Assembly: GCA_964030785.1 (NCBI GenBank)
Contig: OZ034968.1
Location: 57,701,899 to 57,765,898 of the forward strand
Source of the DNA: Siderastrea siderea
Lineage: Eukaryota; Cnidaria; Anthozoa; Scleractinia; Rhizangiidae
DNA length: 64,000 bases
Direction of reading: 5' to 3'
Shown here: positions 44,505 to 56,784 of the stretch, piece after piece
Numbering within the stretch: the stretch's first letter is position 1
Layout: each line of letters opens with the position of its first letter
The notes under the pieces: model-generated
Told to the model about the DNA's origin: nothing
Seen by the model: the letters and a program-made list of their open reading frames with translations, nothing else
Database searches by the model: none
Program-made: the position numbers and the translations under genes

Positions 44505-47333
44505 ATGTCGCGTTTTATGTTTGCGTTTTGGATTCTCGTGACCACGTCGAACAAAGGCCAGTCGACGAAAACAAATCATTCTGAACACTGCGCTAATCCG
44601 GGGCGGATTTCAAACCTGCAAGGCGACTTGATTCTCGGCGGGTTTTTCCCCGTCCACATTATTAAACCCACCGAAGGCACAAAGCAAGCGCATGACATCA
44701 ACCTTTATGGAATCAACTGGGTGGAAGCCATGTTGTTTACCATTCAAGAAATCAACCGCAACCATCATTTATTACCGTCTAATTTCACTTTGGGCTATGA
44801 CATTAGAGATTCCTGCAATAATGTCCCCGTGGCTTTGAAAGCTGCGTTGGATTTTGTACTCGATGCGGGCAATTCAAGCAGCGGAAATAACATGTACAAT
44901 AATTGTTCTACTCGGTATTGTAAATGCAAGAAAAAAGAGACTTTGATATCGGCCGTCATTGGAGCGGCTTCGTCACCGATATCAATAAGCGTCGCGAATC
45001 TTATAGGTGTAGACGACACCCCTCAGATCAGCTACTCGTCCACAAGCGTACTGCTTAGCGATAAGACCGTCTTTCCCTCGTTTTTTAGGACAATTCCGTC
45101 CGATACATACCAAGCGCAAGCCTTGGCCGATTTGTTGAAACATTTCGGTTGGACTTATGTGAGCATAGTTGCCTCTGATAATGCTTATGGCCGAGCTGGC
45201 GTTGATTCTCTGCGAACCGAACTTAAAAAGCGGGAAATTTGTATTGCCTTGGAGAAGATTTTCAATCCCTTGCTGTCGCAAGAGGAGCTTCAACGAATAA
45301 TCGAGTCACTGAAGAATGAACCAAAAGCCAGGGTGATCATCTTATGGTGTGAAAGGCCCAACGCGGTTGGATTCTTAAACGAAGCTTCGCGTCAGAGGCT
45401 TAGTGGCAAAACATGGATAGGAACAGAGACTTGGGGAGACGCGTACCAGCTTACAACGCTGGACGAAAACGTCGTGGGAGGAATGCTTGGAGTGTTGCCG
45501 CTGTTAAAGAAACATGCGGGATATGAGGAGTATCTTGGACGCTTACAGCCAAACAATACTGATTACAACCCGTGGATGTGGGAATATTGGACAAGCAGGT
45601 TCGGTTGCTTTACGCAGGACGCAGCGGAGAATCTTACGGCATCCAGTCGCAAGGCTCAAGAGGAAGAATATTACGTTTACACAACCAAGCAACCGAATGT
45701 GACCATACTGTGCTCAAAAAGCTTCTCCAAGCCAAGCACAGATTTGCTGCCTCGGAACAAGTACACAAATGTCATGGATGCGGTCTACGCCGTGGTTCAT
45801 GCGGTGAGTAACATCTTGAACTGCAAGGATGAAGAAAGCTTTCTCCAAGGAGGGAAATGCCCAAATGTTGTTGACTATTTAATACAACCAAGCGACATTG
45901 TGCGATTCTTGAAGAATGTGTCATTCGCGGGAAGGTCTGGGTCTCAGATCATGTTTGACAAGAATGGCGATCTCCTCTACGGATCTTACGCCATAAAAAA
46001 CCTACAACAATACAACGAGAAAGAGATGAAGTTTGAGGAGATCGGCATATGGAACGGCATCGATGGAAACCTTTCACTGTATAACAACTCTGAGATCATA
46101 TGGAACGGATGGACTTCAGAAAAACCCAAGTCAGTTTGCGCGGAGCCGTGTGGACCGGGATATTACCGTGTCCAGGGTAGTATCACATGCTGCTGGAAAT
46201 GTGTCTTGTGTGAGAAAGACTTTGCAAAATCAACCTATGGGCATGACGCTTGCACTAAATGCCAAGAGGGGTTTGTATCAAACGCGCAACGAACCAGCTG
46301 CGTGAAATTAAAATCTGACTATTTAGCGTGGAGTAACGGAGAGGGTATAAGCGCCACTGTGCTCAGTGTCATAGGCTTGTTCATATCCATCAGCGTTTTG
46401 GCCGTCTTCTACAAATACCGCGATACAGCCGTCGTAAAAGCATCCAATCGCGAGCTCTCGTTTGTACATCTCGGATGTATCGTGGCAATATTCGTGCTTC
46501 CGTTCGTGATGATCGGAAAACCGACAGTAGCTGGCTGTACCGTGCTGCCGTTATTCTTCGGAATCCCGTTCACTCTCTGCACCGCTATCATGTTGTTAAA
46601 GACGGATCGACTCTTGCGCATATTTAAAGCAAGATCGCGGCTGACCGCGGGCGGCAGTTATCTCATCAGCAACAAAATGCAGGCCATCGTTGCGGCTGTT
46701 ATGACGTTGGTCCCTGTTACCCTTACAACAATCTGGTTCATAGTCCATCCACCGGAGGTGATCGCCGAAGTTGACCTCTCACGAGAAGGCTGGCAGGTTC
46801 TCAGTTGTGGAGCATCAAACGAACTCTTAAACATTGTAATTCTAGGATACGTGTTGGTTCTAGCACTACTATGTACATATTTTGCTTTCAAAGCTAGAAA
46901 GCTCCCTGAAAACTTCAACGAAGCCAAGTTCATCTGCTTTGCTATGTTTGCGTTCTGTGTTTTCTGGCTCAGTTTCTTCCCGGCGTTCTATGACAGCACT
47001 GGTTCCACGCGTAACTTCGTGTTTTGCGTAGCCGTGCTCGGCTCGGGGTACGCCGTGCTGTGTATAATGTACGCTCCTAAGTTACGCGTTATTCTCTTTC
47101 ACCCTGAAAGTAACACTACGGAGGCTTTCAGAGCAACAACTATGGTCGCTATGAAGAAGGCTGGGGTAGTGGTATCCTCCAACAGTGCCACACCCCCTCG
47201 AATAACCCCTGTGCCCTCCCCTGTACCCTCGAGGCGGAATTCTCCTGACAGCGTCACGGTGGATGAAGGGAGAACGTCCGCCGTGAGTATTGGTCGAAGG
47301 ATTTTGCCATCACCTCAGCTAGGTCAACGATAA
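44505..47333 (+). CDS. Intronless metabotropic-glutamate-like class C GPCR
   Basis: A single 942-codon open frame. Residues 1-20 are a probable signal peptide. Residues 38-520 form the ligand-binding Venus-flytrap domain; 544-600 are the cysteine-rich linker (CCWKC, CEKD, CTKC); 613-857 hold seven membrane segments with the class C signature PENFNEAKFICFAMF at 801-815. Residues 858-942 are a Ser/Pro-rich cytoplasmic tail. Against mGluR1 as I recall it, the alpha-amino-acid contacts are kept (S157, T180, D200, Y228) and K419 matches the lysine that binds the ligand side chain. The arginine that binds the glutamate gamma-carboxylate is W72, and the aspartate contacting the amino group is E308. 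It should therefore bind an amino-acid-like ligand, perhaps not glutamate, and signal through G proteins at the plasma membrane. Lack of introns contrasts with the neighbouring gene and suggests retrocopy origin of the lineage. Confidence 0.92.
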   Translation: MSRFMFAFWILVTTSNKGQSTKTNHSEHCANPGRISNLQGDLILGGFFPVHIIKPTEGTKQAHDINLYGINWVEAMLFTIQEINRNHHLLPSNFTLGYDIRDSCNNVPVALKAALDFVLDAGNSSSGNNMYNNCSTRYCKCKKKETLISAVIGAASSPISISVANLIGVDDTPQISYSSTSVLLSDKTVFPSFFRTIPSDTYQAQALADLLKHFGWTYVSIVASDNAYGRAGVDSLRTELKKREICIALEKIFNPLLSQEELQRIIESLKNEPKARVIILWCERPNAVGFLNEASRQRLSGKTWIGTETWGDAYQLTTLDENVVGGMLGVLPLLKKHAGYEEYLGRLQPNNTDYNPWMWEYWTSRFGCFTQDAAENLTASSRKAQEEEYYVYTTKQPNVTILCSKSFSKPSTDLLPRNKYTNVMDAVYAVVHAVSNILNCKDEESFLQGGKCPNVVDYLIQPSDIVRFLKNVSFAGRSGSQIMFDKNGDLLYGSYAIKNLQQYNEKEMKFEEIGIWNGIDGNLSLYNNSEIIWNGWTSEKPKSVCAEPCGPGYYRVQGSITCCWKCVLCEKDFAKSTYGHDACTKCQEGFVSNAQRTSCVKLKSDYLAWSNGEGISATVLSVIGLFISISVLAVFYKYRDTAVVKASNRELSFVHLGCIVAIFVLPFVMIGKPTVAGCTVLPLFFGIPFTLCTAIMLLKTDRLLRIFKARSRLTAGGSYLISNKMQAIVAAVMTLVPVTLTTIWFIVHPPEVIAEVDLSREGWQVLSCGASNELLNIVILGYVLVLALLCTYFAFKARKLPENFNEAKFICFAMFAFCVFWLSFFPAFYDSTGSTRNFVFCVAVLGSGYAVLCIMYAPKLRVILFHPESNTTEAFRATTMVAMKKAGVVVSSNSATPPRITPVPSPVPSRRNSPDSVTVDEGRTSAVSIGRRILPSPQLGQR

Positions 47334-49308
47334 CTTTGTAGCTCTTTGCATTAAACTGAAGTACTAATTATAAGCTCTTGGCTGGTGACTTGTATATTTT
47401 AGTGTCTCAGCTAAATATCACCAACTGACAACTTTACACGTGTATTTTGAGGACGCGAAGTTTACCCGATAAAACGGTTTCATGGTTGCGTGTTTACTGT
47501 TAATGTAAATTGCGTGTTTACTGTTAATTTAAATGTTGATTGCAAATTCCAAGAATTCAGTGATCTGTCGCCATTCAAAACTACATGCGTCGCGGTATCT
47601 ATAGGTATGAGATTGTTAATGCCTTTAAGACATGGATTTTCTAAAGCTTCCATCTTTTGCATAAATAGTTGAGTCATCTCTAAGCCTTCGTTCCCATTAA
47701 TGCGGTTGTGTTGTCGGTCCACACTAAAACGATCGAAAACAGGGGTACACTCTGGTGTGGAGGGCAAAACCGGAGCTTTCCGAAAACGCTGACGTCACAT
47801 CTAATTACGCTAAAGCATCTTTTGATAGCCATTTTTCATTCCCTAGTGTGAGCGAAGATCTTTTTACCCATTTTCTGGGGCCTATGACATCTTTTATTTG
47901 GACATCTCCTGTCCTTGTTTCAGCAAGGGCGTATTGTTTAGTCTAAGGTCATACGCGCGAATGTCTGAACAAGTAGTCTTGTAGCTGCATCCTTTCTTCA
48001 TTTCACCGAACAAAAACACAGATAATAGGCAAAAATTGCTTTCCCTCCTCCTCACTTTATGCAAGGTTTCGAGGTCCTATAATTAAGCTGGCTGGCATTA
48101 ATAACGGGCCGGTTGAGGGAGTAGAATTCTCGAACTAAAAAATATCACGTTCGAATTTCAGTAGCAACTGAAAGTGTCTCAACAATTTTGTCCCACTAGG
48201 AGTATAGCTCCTAATTAAGAACTGCGGTTTGTTTATTTTCTGACCTTCAGTTCAGACGGTCCCTGGAACTTCATTCAATATAAACGAGAGTATTAAGTGC
48301 CAATATTTTTTTTTTGATTTAATGAAAAAATAGAGCAGTACTACCATCTGAAAGCGGATAAATAGAAATTCTCGTGGCTGTGAAGCATACATTGTGTTCT
48401 CTAGCTTGAATGCCACCTAGTGTAGAAAACTATGTTAGTTGGACTAGAATATTAAAATTCTTGTGTGTTTCCTATTTTAAATGAACTTGTGCATAAGCCA
48501 GTTACACAGTCCGATACTGACTACGAAACGATTTCGTGCTTGGAGTCAACAGTCACCTCAATCAACACAATAGGGAGCTTAGGCAAACACGACGGGGACG
48601 GCTGACGAAAACGTCAAAAAACAAAAGCTTTAATTAGCAAAACAATGACTCTACACGTGCGTTATTTTTGGTACATTTCTTTACCGTTCTGTGCACAACT
48701 ACAACGTGAAATGACCAAATTAATTAAACGTTTTGTGTGGAACGTGAACACAACGGCGGTGAATTTTCCTTTTTCTCCCTGAACTGTAACGCCGTCCTTC
48801 CAAATTTAGCTCCCGGATAGTTCTGCTACACTAGACAGATTGAATGATTTAGAAAAATCGCCAAGAAGTTTAAAAGACTGGGAAGTCATTTTTTAAGTGA
48901 CGTTTTCCTTGGCGTTGCCGTCGCGTTTGCTTAAGTTCCCTTTTGTCCTGAAAAAATAACCGCTGACTGATCATCCCTACAACCGTCTTGGCATGGGAAG
49001 GGAGGAGCACTTGAACGACATCGCAGCGATTGGGAATTAATTTCCAAGAGCATCGAAATACTTCCCAGGGAACATCTTACCGACTTTCTTGGGATTAAAG
49101 GACAGGCAGCAAAATTCGGCTTTGGCTGTTATAATCTTCAGCTCTACCGCTTATTGAAGACGAGCAGCGGATATAGACAGAAAATTCTGTCATTATCACA
49201 ATGGGAGTTAGAATTCCCCAGCCTGATTTCGAATAAAGGAACCAACAATCCCAATGTTTCTATCTTGTGCAGGGTTCGTAAGTCTCGAATGAGATAGACC
49301 CTTCCAAG
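47334..49308. other. Non-genic region downstream of the receptor
   Basis: Contains an ATTAAA 17 bp after the stop (a possible but very close polyadenylation signal) and a 24-bp unit repeated twice in tandem (47486-47533, GTGTTTACTGTTAAT core). No other gene is supported. Confidence 0.45.
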
Positions 49309-49678
49309 TTTTTTTCAACTTTTCACATGGACCAGTTAGCAAAAATCCATCAACACCACCGGAAGAGCGGAGCGCCTTAAAATCAGTCAAATTGCCAAGT
49401 TTGCGAGTGATAGGATGAAAACTAACAAAGATATGGCTCCACAAAGTCGCAAAATTTTGTAGACGTTTGTGTGGTTGAGGGGGGGGGGGGAGGGGACAAA
49501 GGTTGTCCCCGCATCCTACAAACGACTGTAAAATTTCGCGACTTTGCGGAGCTATATCTTCGCTCGTTTGTGACATATCACTCTCAAACTCGGTAAGTTT
49601 GCTAATTTTAAGGCGCTCTTTATAGAAGTATCGATGAATTTTCGCTAACTGGTCCTTGCCAAAAGTTGAAAAAACCTT
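49309..49678. mobile_element. 370-bp fold-back element
   Basis: Arms of about 170 bp: TTTTTTCAACTTTT, GGACCAGTTAGC and CGCCTTAAAAT on the left are mirrored on the right by AAGTTGAAAAAA, GCTAACTGGTCC and ATTTTAAGGCG. The arms are diverged and separated by a G-tract. A 190-codon minus-strand open frame across it (49208-49780) is explained by the repeat. Confidence 0.6.
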
Positions 49679-50063
49679 TGAGGGGTCCATTGGAATCACT
49701 CGACAGTTCTTCGGAAATCTTCGGATGATACTCCACACGGCTGTATCGGCTGATAAGAGGGACACCGTTGATACGATCAAAACCGAAAACCGGTAGCTGA
49801 GAAATGGCCTAAATTTTAACTGATAGCTGAGAATCCAGCACCACCATGTAGACCCTGTGATATGTAAACGGTTGCTTAAATTTTTAAAGAAATAAATGAA
49901 AGAAGTATCGTCCAGGGTATTAAACTCGGGAAAGGGGTTGTTTGAGGTAACTTGGACAACGTTTCTCCATATCGACTGGGGCTTCAGTACTCCCGAAACG
50001 GCTGGGCCGGTAGAAACGCCCTTTTGGCGCTTTTTAACCTACATAATGTTTTAACTTGGCCGT

Positions 50064-50830
50064 TAGGGGCCGTCGACATATTCACAAGTTCCCCGCTTAA
50101 CGTCCACTGGACGTTTGCGGGGGGGGGGGGGGTTAGGGGGAGTCGAGATTCGGACGTTAACGCGGGGCATTTCGAGCAAATACGAAATAATTAGTTCTTA
50201 ACCCTAGAAGTGCCACACAAGTCGACGTTCTCATGTTCGCTTTATTCATAAAGAAACTTGTCAAGTAGATCTGCCACTGAAAAACAATGCACTGTCGAAG
50301 AACATTTAGTTGATGAACATTACATTTCAGTGGTTTTCGGGGTCAGAATTACTTTTAAAACGGAAATCTTTGGACAGGAAACATGTTGAAAGAAAATGGC
50401 GGCTATATTCTCTTTTCCTTCGCATAAAAAGATGCCGAAACTTGGAACTTATCGATCACTCGAATTTCAGGCGAGAAGAAGGCGTTAAAAACATGACGGC
50501 CTGTTGCCAGTATTCGACCCTGGACGGCCAATGATCCTTTTTTTCCCGCAGAGAGCCGCGCAAAGGCACAAAGTGGACACAAAGATTTACTAAAACAAGT
50601 GCGAGGAACTGTCAGTCTTTTCAAATAATCTAAAGCACATCTACAAATAAAGTTTGTCATTTCACACATCAGTAGTCTCGCAAACTGTATTCACCCTCTA
50701 TTAAAAACGTCGCTCTAGGCGACGTCTGGAAGGTGAGAATTTTAAGTGGACGTTAAGGAGGAGGGGGGCGGGGTCTGACCTTAACATCCAGTGGACGTTA
50801 AGTAGGGAACTTATGAATATGTCGACGGCC
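50064..50830. mobile_element. 767-bp inverted-repeat element at the duplication edge
   Basis: Left end TTAGGGGCCGTCGACATATT and CTTAACGTCCACTGGACG; right end mirrored, finishing GTCGACGGCCCCTTA. A G-tract lies inside the left end. The duplicate copy (57980-58702) has the right end and interior but lacks the left terminus. Confidence 0.6.
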
Positions 50831-53734
50831 CCTTACTAGTTTGCTTTCACCGGAAGACGAGGAAATCACTTTCACCCCACAAGAAGTGTACTTGGGCATG
50901 GGTGCCTTCGCCAGTCGACACTGTTTGACACTTTGGAGCCAATTTTGACCGGTTTGGGTTTAGTATTCTTTCCGTCAATATTTTGATAGTCAAGCCATTT
51001 AACCAGCGAGAAAGTTTGACCTTTCGGGTAACTCTACCGTACTTCCCACGGCGGCTTTTGGTTATTCAAAGGAATTTACCTAGTAAGGAATTGCAATAGT
51101 TCTAAATTAAATAAATGTGAACAAAGATTATCAGCCTTTGGCGAGTTTCTAAGGAATTCTATTACTCGCCAAGTGGAATTCCTAGAAATGAAGAGGCCGG
51201 AAGTTAGTGTGCATATTCCGAGAAAACCTCTTTTGCTGTTATCTGATTGGCCAATGTATTCAAGTATGACTCAATATATACACTAGCATTAATTAACTTT
51301 TCACAGTTCTTTGCTTTTAGTTAAAAAAGGACATTTTGAGATTGATGCTTTCCTTGAATGAACAAAAGATGGATGCATATAAGGATGGAAAACATGATTA
51401 ATATCTGATCTCATGAGACTTCATCCAGTATTGACTGGTAAGTCAAACGTTTTGCGACTTCGACAGAAAATGCAACCATGCATCACCATGCATTCTAGCT
51501 TTAACCACGGAAAATTAAATAACTATGTGCGAGAGATATGTGCCCAACATAGAAGTTCTTGCCATCTCTCGTACGCTATGTCGCTTCGTATAATTTCTAT
51601 GGAAATTTTTGTTTAGTTTAATGAAAAAAGCTTTTGAAACTTCTACACTATTGTACTCTAAATTCCCAGAAAATGACCTTCACAATCTGGCGTCGGAATT
51701 TGGAGACAGAAATCATGGAAATTTCCGAGAAAATTAACTTCATGTCAATTGGTTCATTTTCAGGACACTGCCTGTATTTCGCTTACATCCCTCTGAAGCG
51801 ATTTTGTTCTGTAAACAAGCGTATTTAACGTATCTACGCTGGAGTGTGTTCGTCATCTCGTTCGAAAGTGAGTATATCGCGCTGGCTTCCACGTTGAATT
51901 AACAGGGCCAATCCACCGATGAATTAGGAAATATCAGTTTTCCTTTTTGCCGTACCCTTTTGTAGCCTTGGAAAGGCGTAGCTAACAAACTAAAACAAAT
52001 TAATCTACTCGGACTCTTTTGTAACTGAATATATTATTCAAGAGGAGAAACTTTTGGCAACTGGAATCTTGATAATCCTCGAAAGTTTACCAGGCGCTGA
52101 TGCATGCCTTTACGAACTACTAACATACTATTTTGTACCCAAACCGACGTTATCGCCGAATACAAAAAAGAAGTATAGCTTTTCCATGTTAAGAAAGTTC
52201 GAGGTCAACATTTTACCGAAGACAACTACACTTGTTCCATCACAACTGGATACAGTATATCTAGGACAATTTAGGACGTTTTCGTTCCGTTTATTTCCCT
52301 TAGTCATTTCAGTTTACTCACCGATATTTCGCTAATATTTCTCTACTTTATAGCCATTGTGTTCTATAAGCAATCGAGCTGATTATTTAAAACCAGATCC
52401 ACTTCAATTTCGGAGCAGGCATGTGTTCTTTATCTTGATCGATGATAGTGACAACTTCTGTAAATTTCGAATGGAATCGACTTGTTAGGGCCAGAAGTTC
52501 TATGGAAAAATTACAAACTCAACCAAAATCTTGAAACTGACATCGACACAACTTTTTTTCTAACCTTTTACAATGTTCTAGACTTGCAATGTCTTTAATC
52601 TGCATTCACATAAGAATGCGTTTTTCTAACACTGCGAAGGCAATGTTGGTGGCATTACACTGAATAGGCAGTGGCCTAGGTTTAGTTTTATGACTGTGTT
52701 GACATTCTGTTCGTCCTCCTCAAGGATTATTATGAACTACGCAGTTGACCAGGGCATCAGAATATCTTTACGCAGAGCCTAGTTATGCTTAAAAGAAGTA
52801 AATTAAATCGTTATGATCGCATAGTCTTCGGTCAGATTGAATTCGAAACGGAGTTCCTCAGTGCCTCCAGCCTCAATGACATGAAACTGGCTTTAAACAA
52901 AACAAGATTCATTTCAGGATTGTTTTATGAGAGCTTGAAGGCAGTTCTACAATTGTAGCTCAGGTCTACACTCATAGTGCAACAATGAAGTGTAATTCAC
53001 GTGGCATGGAGAGGAGGAAATAGATCTATGCCATTTGAAAATCTTTTCTCCGTGTACCTTTTAGCTGGCTCGGAGAAACAGTTCTTTCAATCTGTTTAAA
53101 TGAGAGAAATAACAAATGAGATGTCCTGGAAATATCAACACCGGAGAACAAGCTAAGCTGGGTTAGAATAAGAGAACAACTGAAAGCCATGGAACGTTTC
53201 TCACCAGTTTGAGAACATTCCCAAGATTTTTATGAGATCATTTCCGGTAACGTTTTTCATTATTTCCAGTGAATGCCAAAGACGATAATGGTATAAAAAT
53301 ATCCTAGGTTGTAATATAGCTGTCTAGTTGGAGGGGGATCTCAAGTCAGGTGGCTGGTCAGTTGAACACGTAAGCCAGCTGTCTGGCTGGCAAGAAAAAA
53401 ACAGCTTTTTTTCTGCTAGGTGGCAACAAAATTAACCACTCCGAGTACAGGATAGTATCTAATATCTATTTTCCAATCAAAGTACTTCATTCTTAATGTA
53501 TAATGTACGCAACGAATCCGCAAGTAATACCGTTCAAAGCTGTGTAAGAGGCAAACGTTGATTTTCATGAAGAACTTTCTATTTAGGAGAGGTAGTATAC
53601 TTTCAATTTTTTATTTAACTTGGTAGTTGTATTTTTGGATGGTTTTAGAAGGCTTATAATAATTCATGTGGCAAGGACATCACATTTAACTTCAGAGAGG
53701 TTAGAATTCATGACGAAGAGAGTAAAATGAATCA

Positions 53735-53839
53735 GGATTGTTTGACTGTCTGGCTCGTTGGATAGCTGGCCAGTTGACTGACTGACTGACTGACTGACTG
53801 ACTGACTGACTGGTTGGCTGACTGACTGGCCAGTTGACT

Positions 53840-53883
<44 letters not shown>

Positions 53884-54260
53884 TACTGACGGGCTAATTG
53901 GCTAAGTAGCCATCTGATTAACTTCCTGGTTGGCTAGCTGGCTGACTAACTGAATGGCTGACTGACTGACCAGCTAGCTGGCTGACTGATGGACTGTCAA
54001 AGCATCTGACTGGCTGACTGGCTGGCGTACCAACTTTGACAAGATTGACAAGATGGCTTTCTTACTGACTAGCTGTTTGGCAGGCTGGCTGAGTTAAGGA
54101 CTGACTGACTGACTGACTGACTGACTGACTGACTGACTGACTGACTGACTGTCTGACTGACCAGACTGTCTGTTTGTCTGAATGAATGACTGACTGGCTG
54201 TTTGGTTTATGCTGACTGACTGAATGACTGACTGACAGACTGAATGAATGAACAAACATA
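53735..54260. repeat. ACTG/GGCT imperfect tetranucleotide repeat (copy 1)
   Basis: Long runs of GACT, with GGCT and other variants keeping the 4-bp period. The counterpart at 61655-62135 has different run lengths. Confidence 0.85.
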
Positions 54261-55360
54261 AATGATCTTGAGCTAACTGTTGTGCGGCATCATATCATGT
54301 AATAAACGTTTACCGGCTTGTGGTCAGCGTATTTCAACGAACAAAGAAGTTGTCCTCTCTTGTTGTTCTAGAAATATCAAAGAGAGTTAGCATTTTAATA
54401 ATTATGTTCTTTTGAGTACAGTATCCTTGTAAAACACGTCTTCTTTTACTATTTGTTAGTAATCTAAATTAATCTGAAATCCCTTAATTCTAGACCGATA
54501 TTCTTTCTCCTGATGTAACGGGATATAAGAGGCACTAAGAAATAGCAGAAATAGCATAACTGTTGTGGTAATTTTTGTATACTTTATTTCTTTTTGTCTT
54601 ATAATTGTACTTGTTTTATATTGTCTGTTTTATGTTACCGTTTTTATAAGCTTAACCAAACGACACTTTGGAAAAGTTTTTAACTCGGTTTACCACCACC
54701 ATTACATTCTCAACAATCTCGCGGACACCGTCTACTAAAAGATGGATAAACAGAGTAATTTGTCTCACACTCACAGTTTCTACTCTTTTAAGAAAATTAC
54801 TGTTCTAGGGACAAGGAAGTATTACAAGGAACAAAAAAGAAAAACTTTGAGCGACTACCATGACATGTTCTAGTGATCGAGGCAATCTGTTAAATACCAG
54901 TTGACAACTAAATTTGTGGGTAAAGAACCGGAAGTTCATAATTATTCCGAGAAAATTGCATCTCGTTTACAACTGCTCATTTGCGTCATTGCCAGTTTAT
55001 TTAGTCTTTTGACATTTTCCAGTGTTATCAAATTGTGAGGATTTTAAACCTCGCGAAAAAACCTCTAATTCTAAAAACAATCAAAACTTGCAATCTATTT
55101 ACTCTGAAAAATCATAGCTAAATATGTAGCTATTATTCCACGAAATGTAGTTCTACATTAGTGCCCACGTGACTGTAAACGGATTTGTTTTATCACACAG
55201 ACAACCCGAGATAAAAAAAGAAACGCGCATAGCAGGAGAAACATTGGGTCTTAATAAATGAATCTAGTAAGAACTGTGTAGAGCCGAGACCGCTGATTCA
55301 GTCCGTAATTTTGCAGTTAAGTTCAGGATTAGGAAAATGTTTTCTGGGCTAGTAGATCGT

Positions 55361-56784
55361 TTCCCTGCTAGCAGAGGCCCCTTTTCCTTTGTATTCGCTG
55401 AGCTGACGGACGGGACGAAAAGGGACCTCTGCCATGGGTCGAAACTCTCTTTGATTCAACCGCCGTCCATGGTCGTGGACGGCGGTTTCCGAAACGCATG
55501 CTTCCTGTATTGTTTGCTGACCGTGACTTGAGCCCAGTGTATCTCGTGCATTCCTTTACAGTTATTCGGCTGTCAGTTAGTGAGCCCGCATAGTAACATG
55601 CCGTCCTGGAAAGAGAACTAAACTCGTGAAGAGTTACAACCGTTTTACTTTCTCTCGTTTTTGTTAACATGGACGACGGAAAGATAAGCAATCGGAAGAA
55701 GAAGCTCTAAGAAACACTCGACAAGTTAAGGAATGGAATTTAGAGCGAAGAAAACATCTGTCCAGGCGAAGGACAACCTTCCACCTCCAAAGATTTTGCG
55801 AGCTGCGGACTTTCTGTGAAATGCTCCAGCACTTCTACGAGTCTACGGTAGAGTAAATACACATTTGATTGTAAATTTGTATCGAAATCGCTTTTTTAAT
55901 TGAGGGATTCTTCTCATTCCTTACAGTTTTCGTAAAAGTTTTGAAAAACGTGCACAGTTCGCATCACCAAATGCTCTTCAAAATAACTTGCACATCGAGC
56001 AAAATCGCTTGCGCGTAGCTTCCTCGAAGAAAGAATTGAACGCGTTTGGTTTTAACAAATGTATTATTTAGAAAAGCTTACTGTCTCTCCTTCTGTGTAC
56101 ATTCATTCATTCATTCATAAAAAGTAGTAATCTGACCTAAACAGACAAATGCTCTGTTGTGGTTTGATTTCACGCGCGAGACAACACGAGAAATCTCTTG
56201 CGGAAATTTTCAAAATTTTGACTTTGAGATTGTATTTTTGGCTAATTCTTAATTGACAACTGGTGTATTTTATTTAAAAGTAAGAAATTTTAACTATTCT
56301 AGATCAAGTGAGTGTTGTTTTTTCGAACCTATAAATTGTCCTTTCGTACTGCACATGGGTTGTTTATTACCAACTGCTAATTTAGTGAAGCGATCACACA
56401 ATACGCAGCCTTCAATGGGTTAAATTCTCTTTGATTCCTGGAGTTGTGGTCATGATAAAAAAGCTTCCTTGTCCAGATAACTTGAAATTAATACCGCAGA
56501 TTAGACAACAACTATCTCTAGACGAACTGTCTACTTTTTTTAGGGTTTTGGTGAACTCGCCATTCATGACAACAAAACTGTGCAGGTGTTTTTTGGCGCG
56601 CTGGTTGAGAAAGGTGGGAGTCGTCAGCTGATTACGTGGTAAAAGCATCACGTGTCGTTTCGGTCGCTAAGTAACCGTGGCACATGCTCAACACAGTTCA
56701 TTTCGACCCATGGCAGAGGTCCCTTTTCGTCCCGTCCGTCAGCTCAGCGACTACAAAGGAAAAGGGGACTCTGCTAGCAGGGAA
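55361..56784. mobile_element. MULE-like non-autonomous transposon, 9-bp target duplication
   Basis: Terminal inverted repeats of about 83 bp, with only a few mismatches, starting TTCCCTGCTAGCAGAG. GTAGATCGT is duplicated at 55352-55360 and 56785-56793. Duplication copy 2 has a single site (GTAGATCGC near 63445) with no insert. Long terminal repeats and a 9-bp duplication fit Mutator-like elements. The 1424-bp interior has no recognisable transposase. Confidence 0.8.

Noticed and set aside
49208..49780. 190-codon minus-strand open frame
   Set aside because: It spans both arms of the fold-back element at 49309-49678, so openness reflects the mirrored arms. It has no domain-like composition.
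54062..54259. Minus-strand frame of repeated Ser-Gln/Ser-Val
   Set aside because: It is a translation of the ACTG tetranucleotide repeat.
53735..54260. CRISPR-like array
   Set aside because: The repeats are simple tetranucleotides without spacers, in a clearly eukaryotic region.
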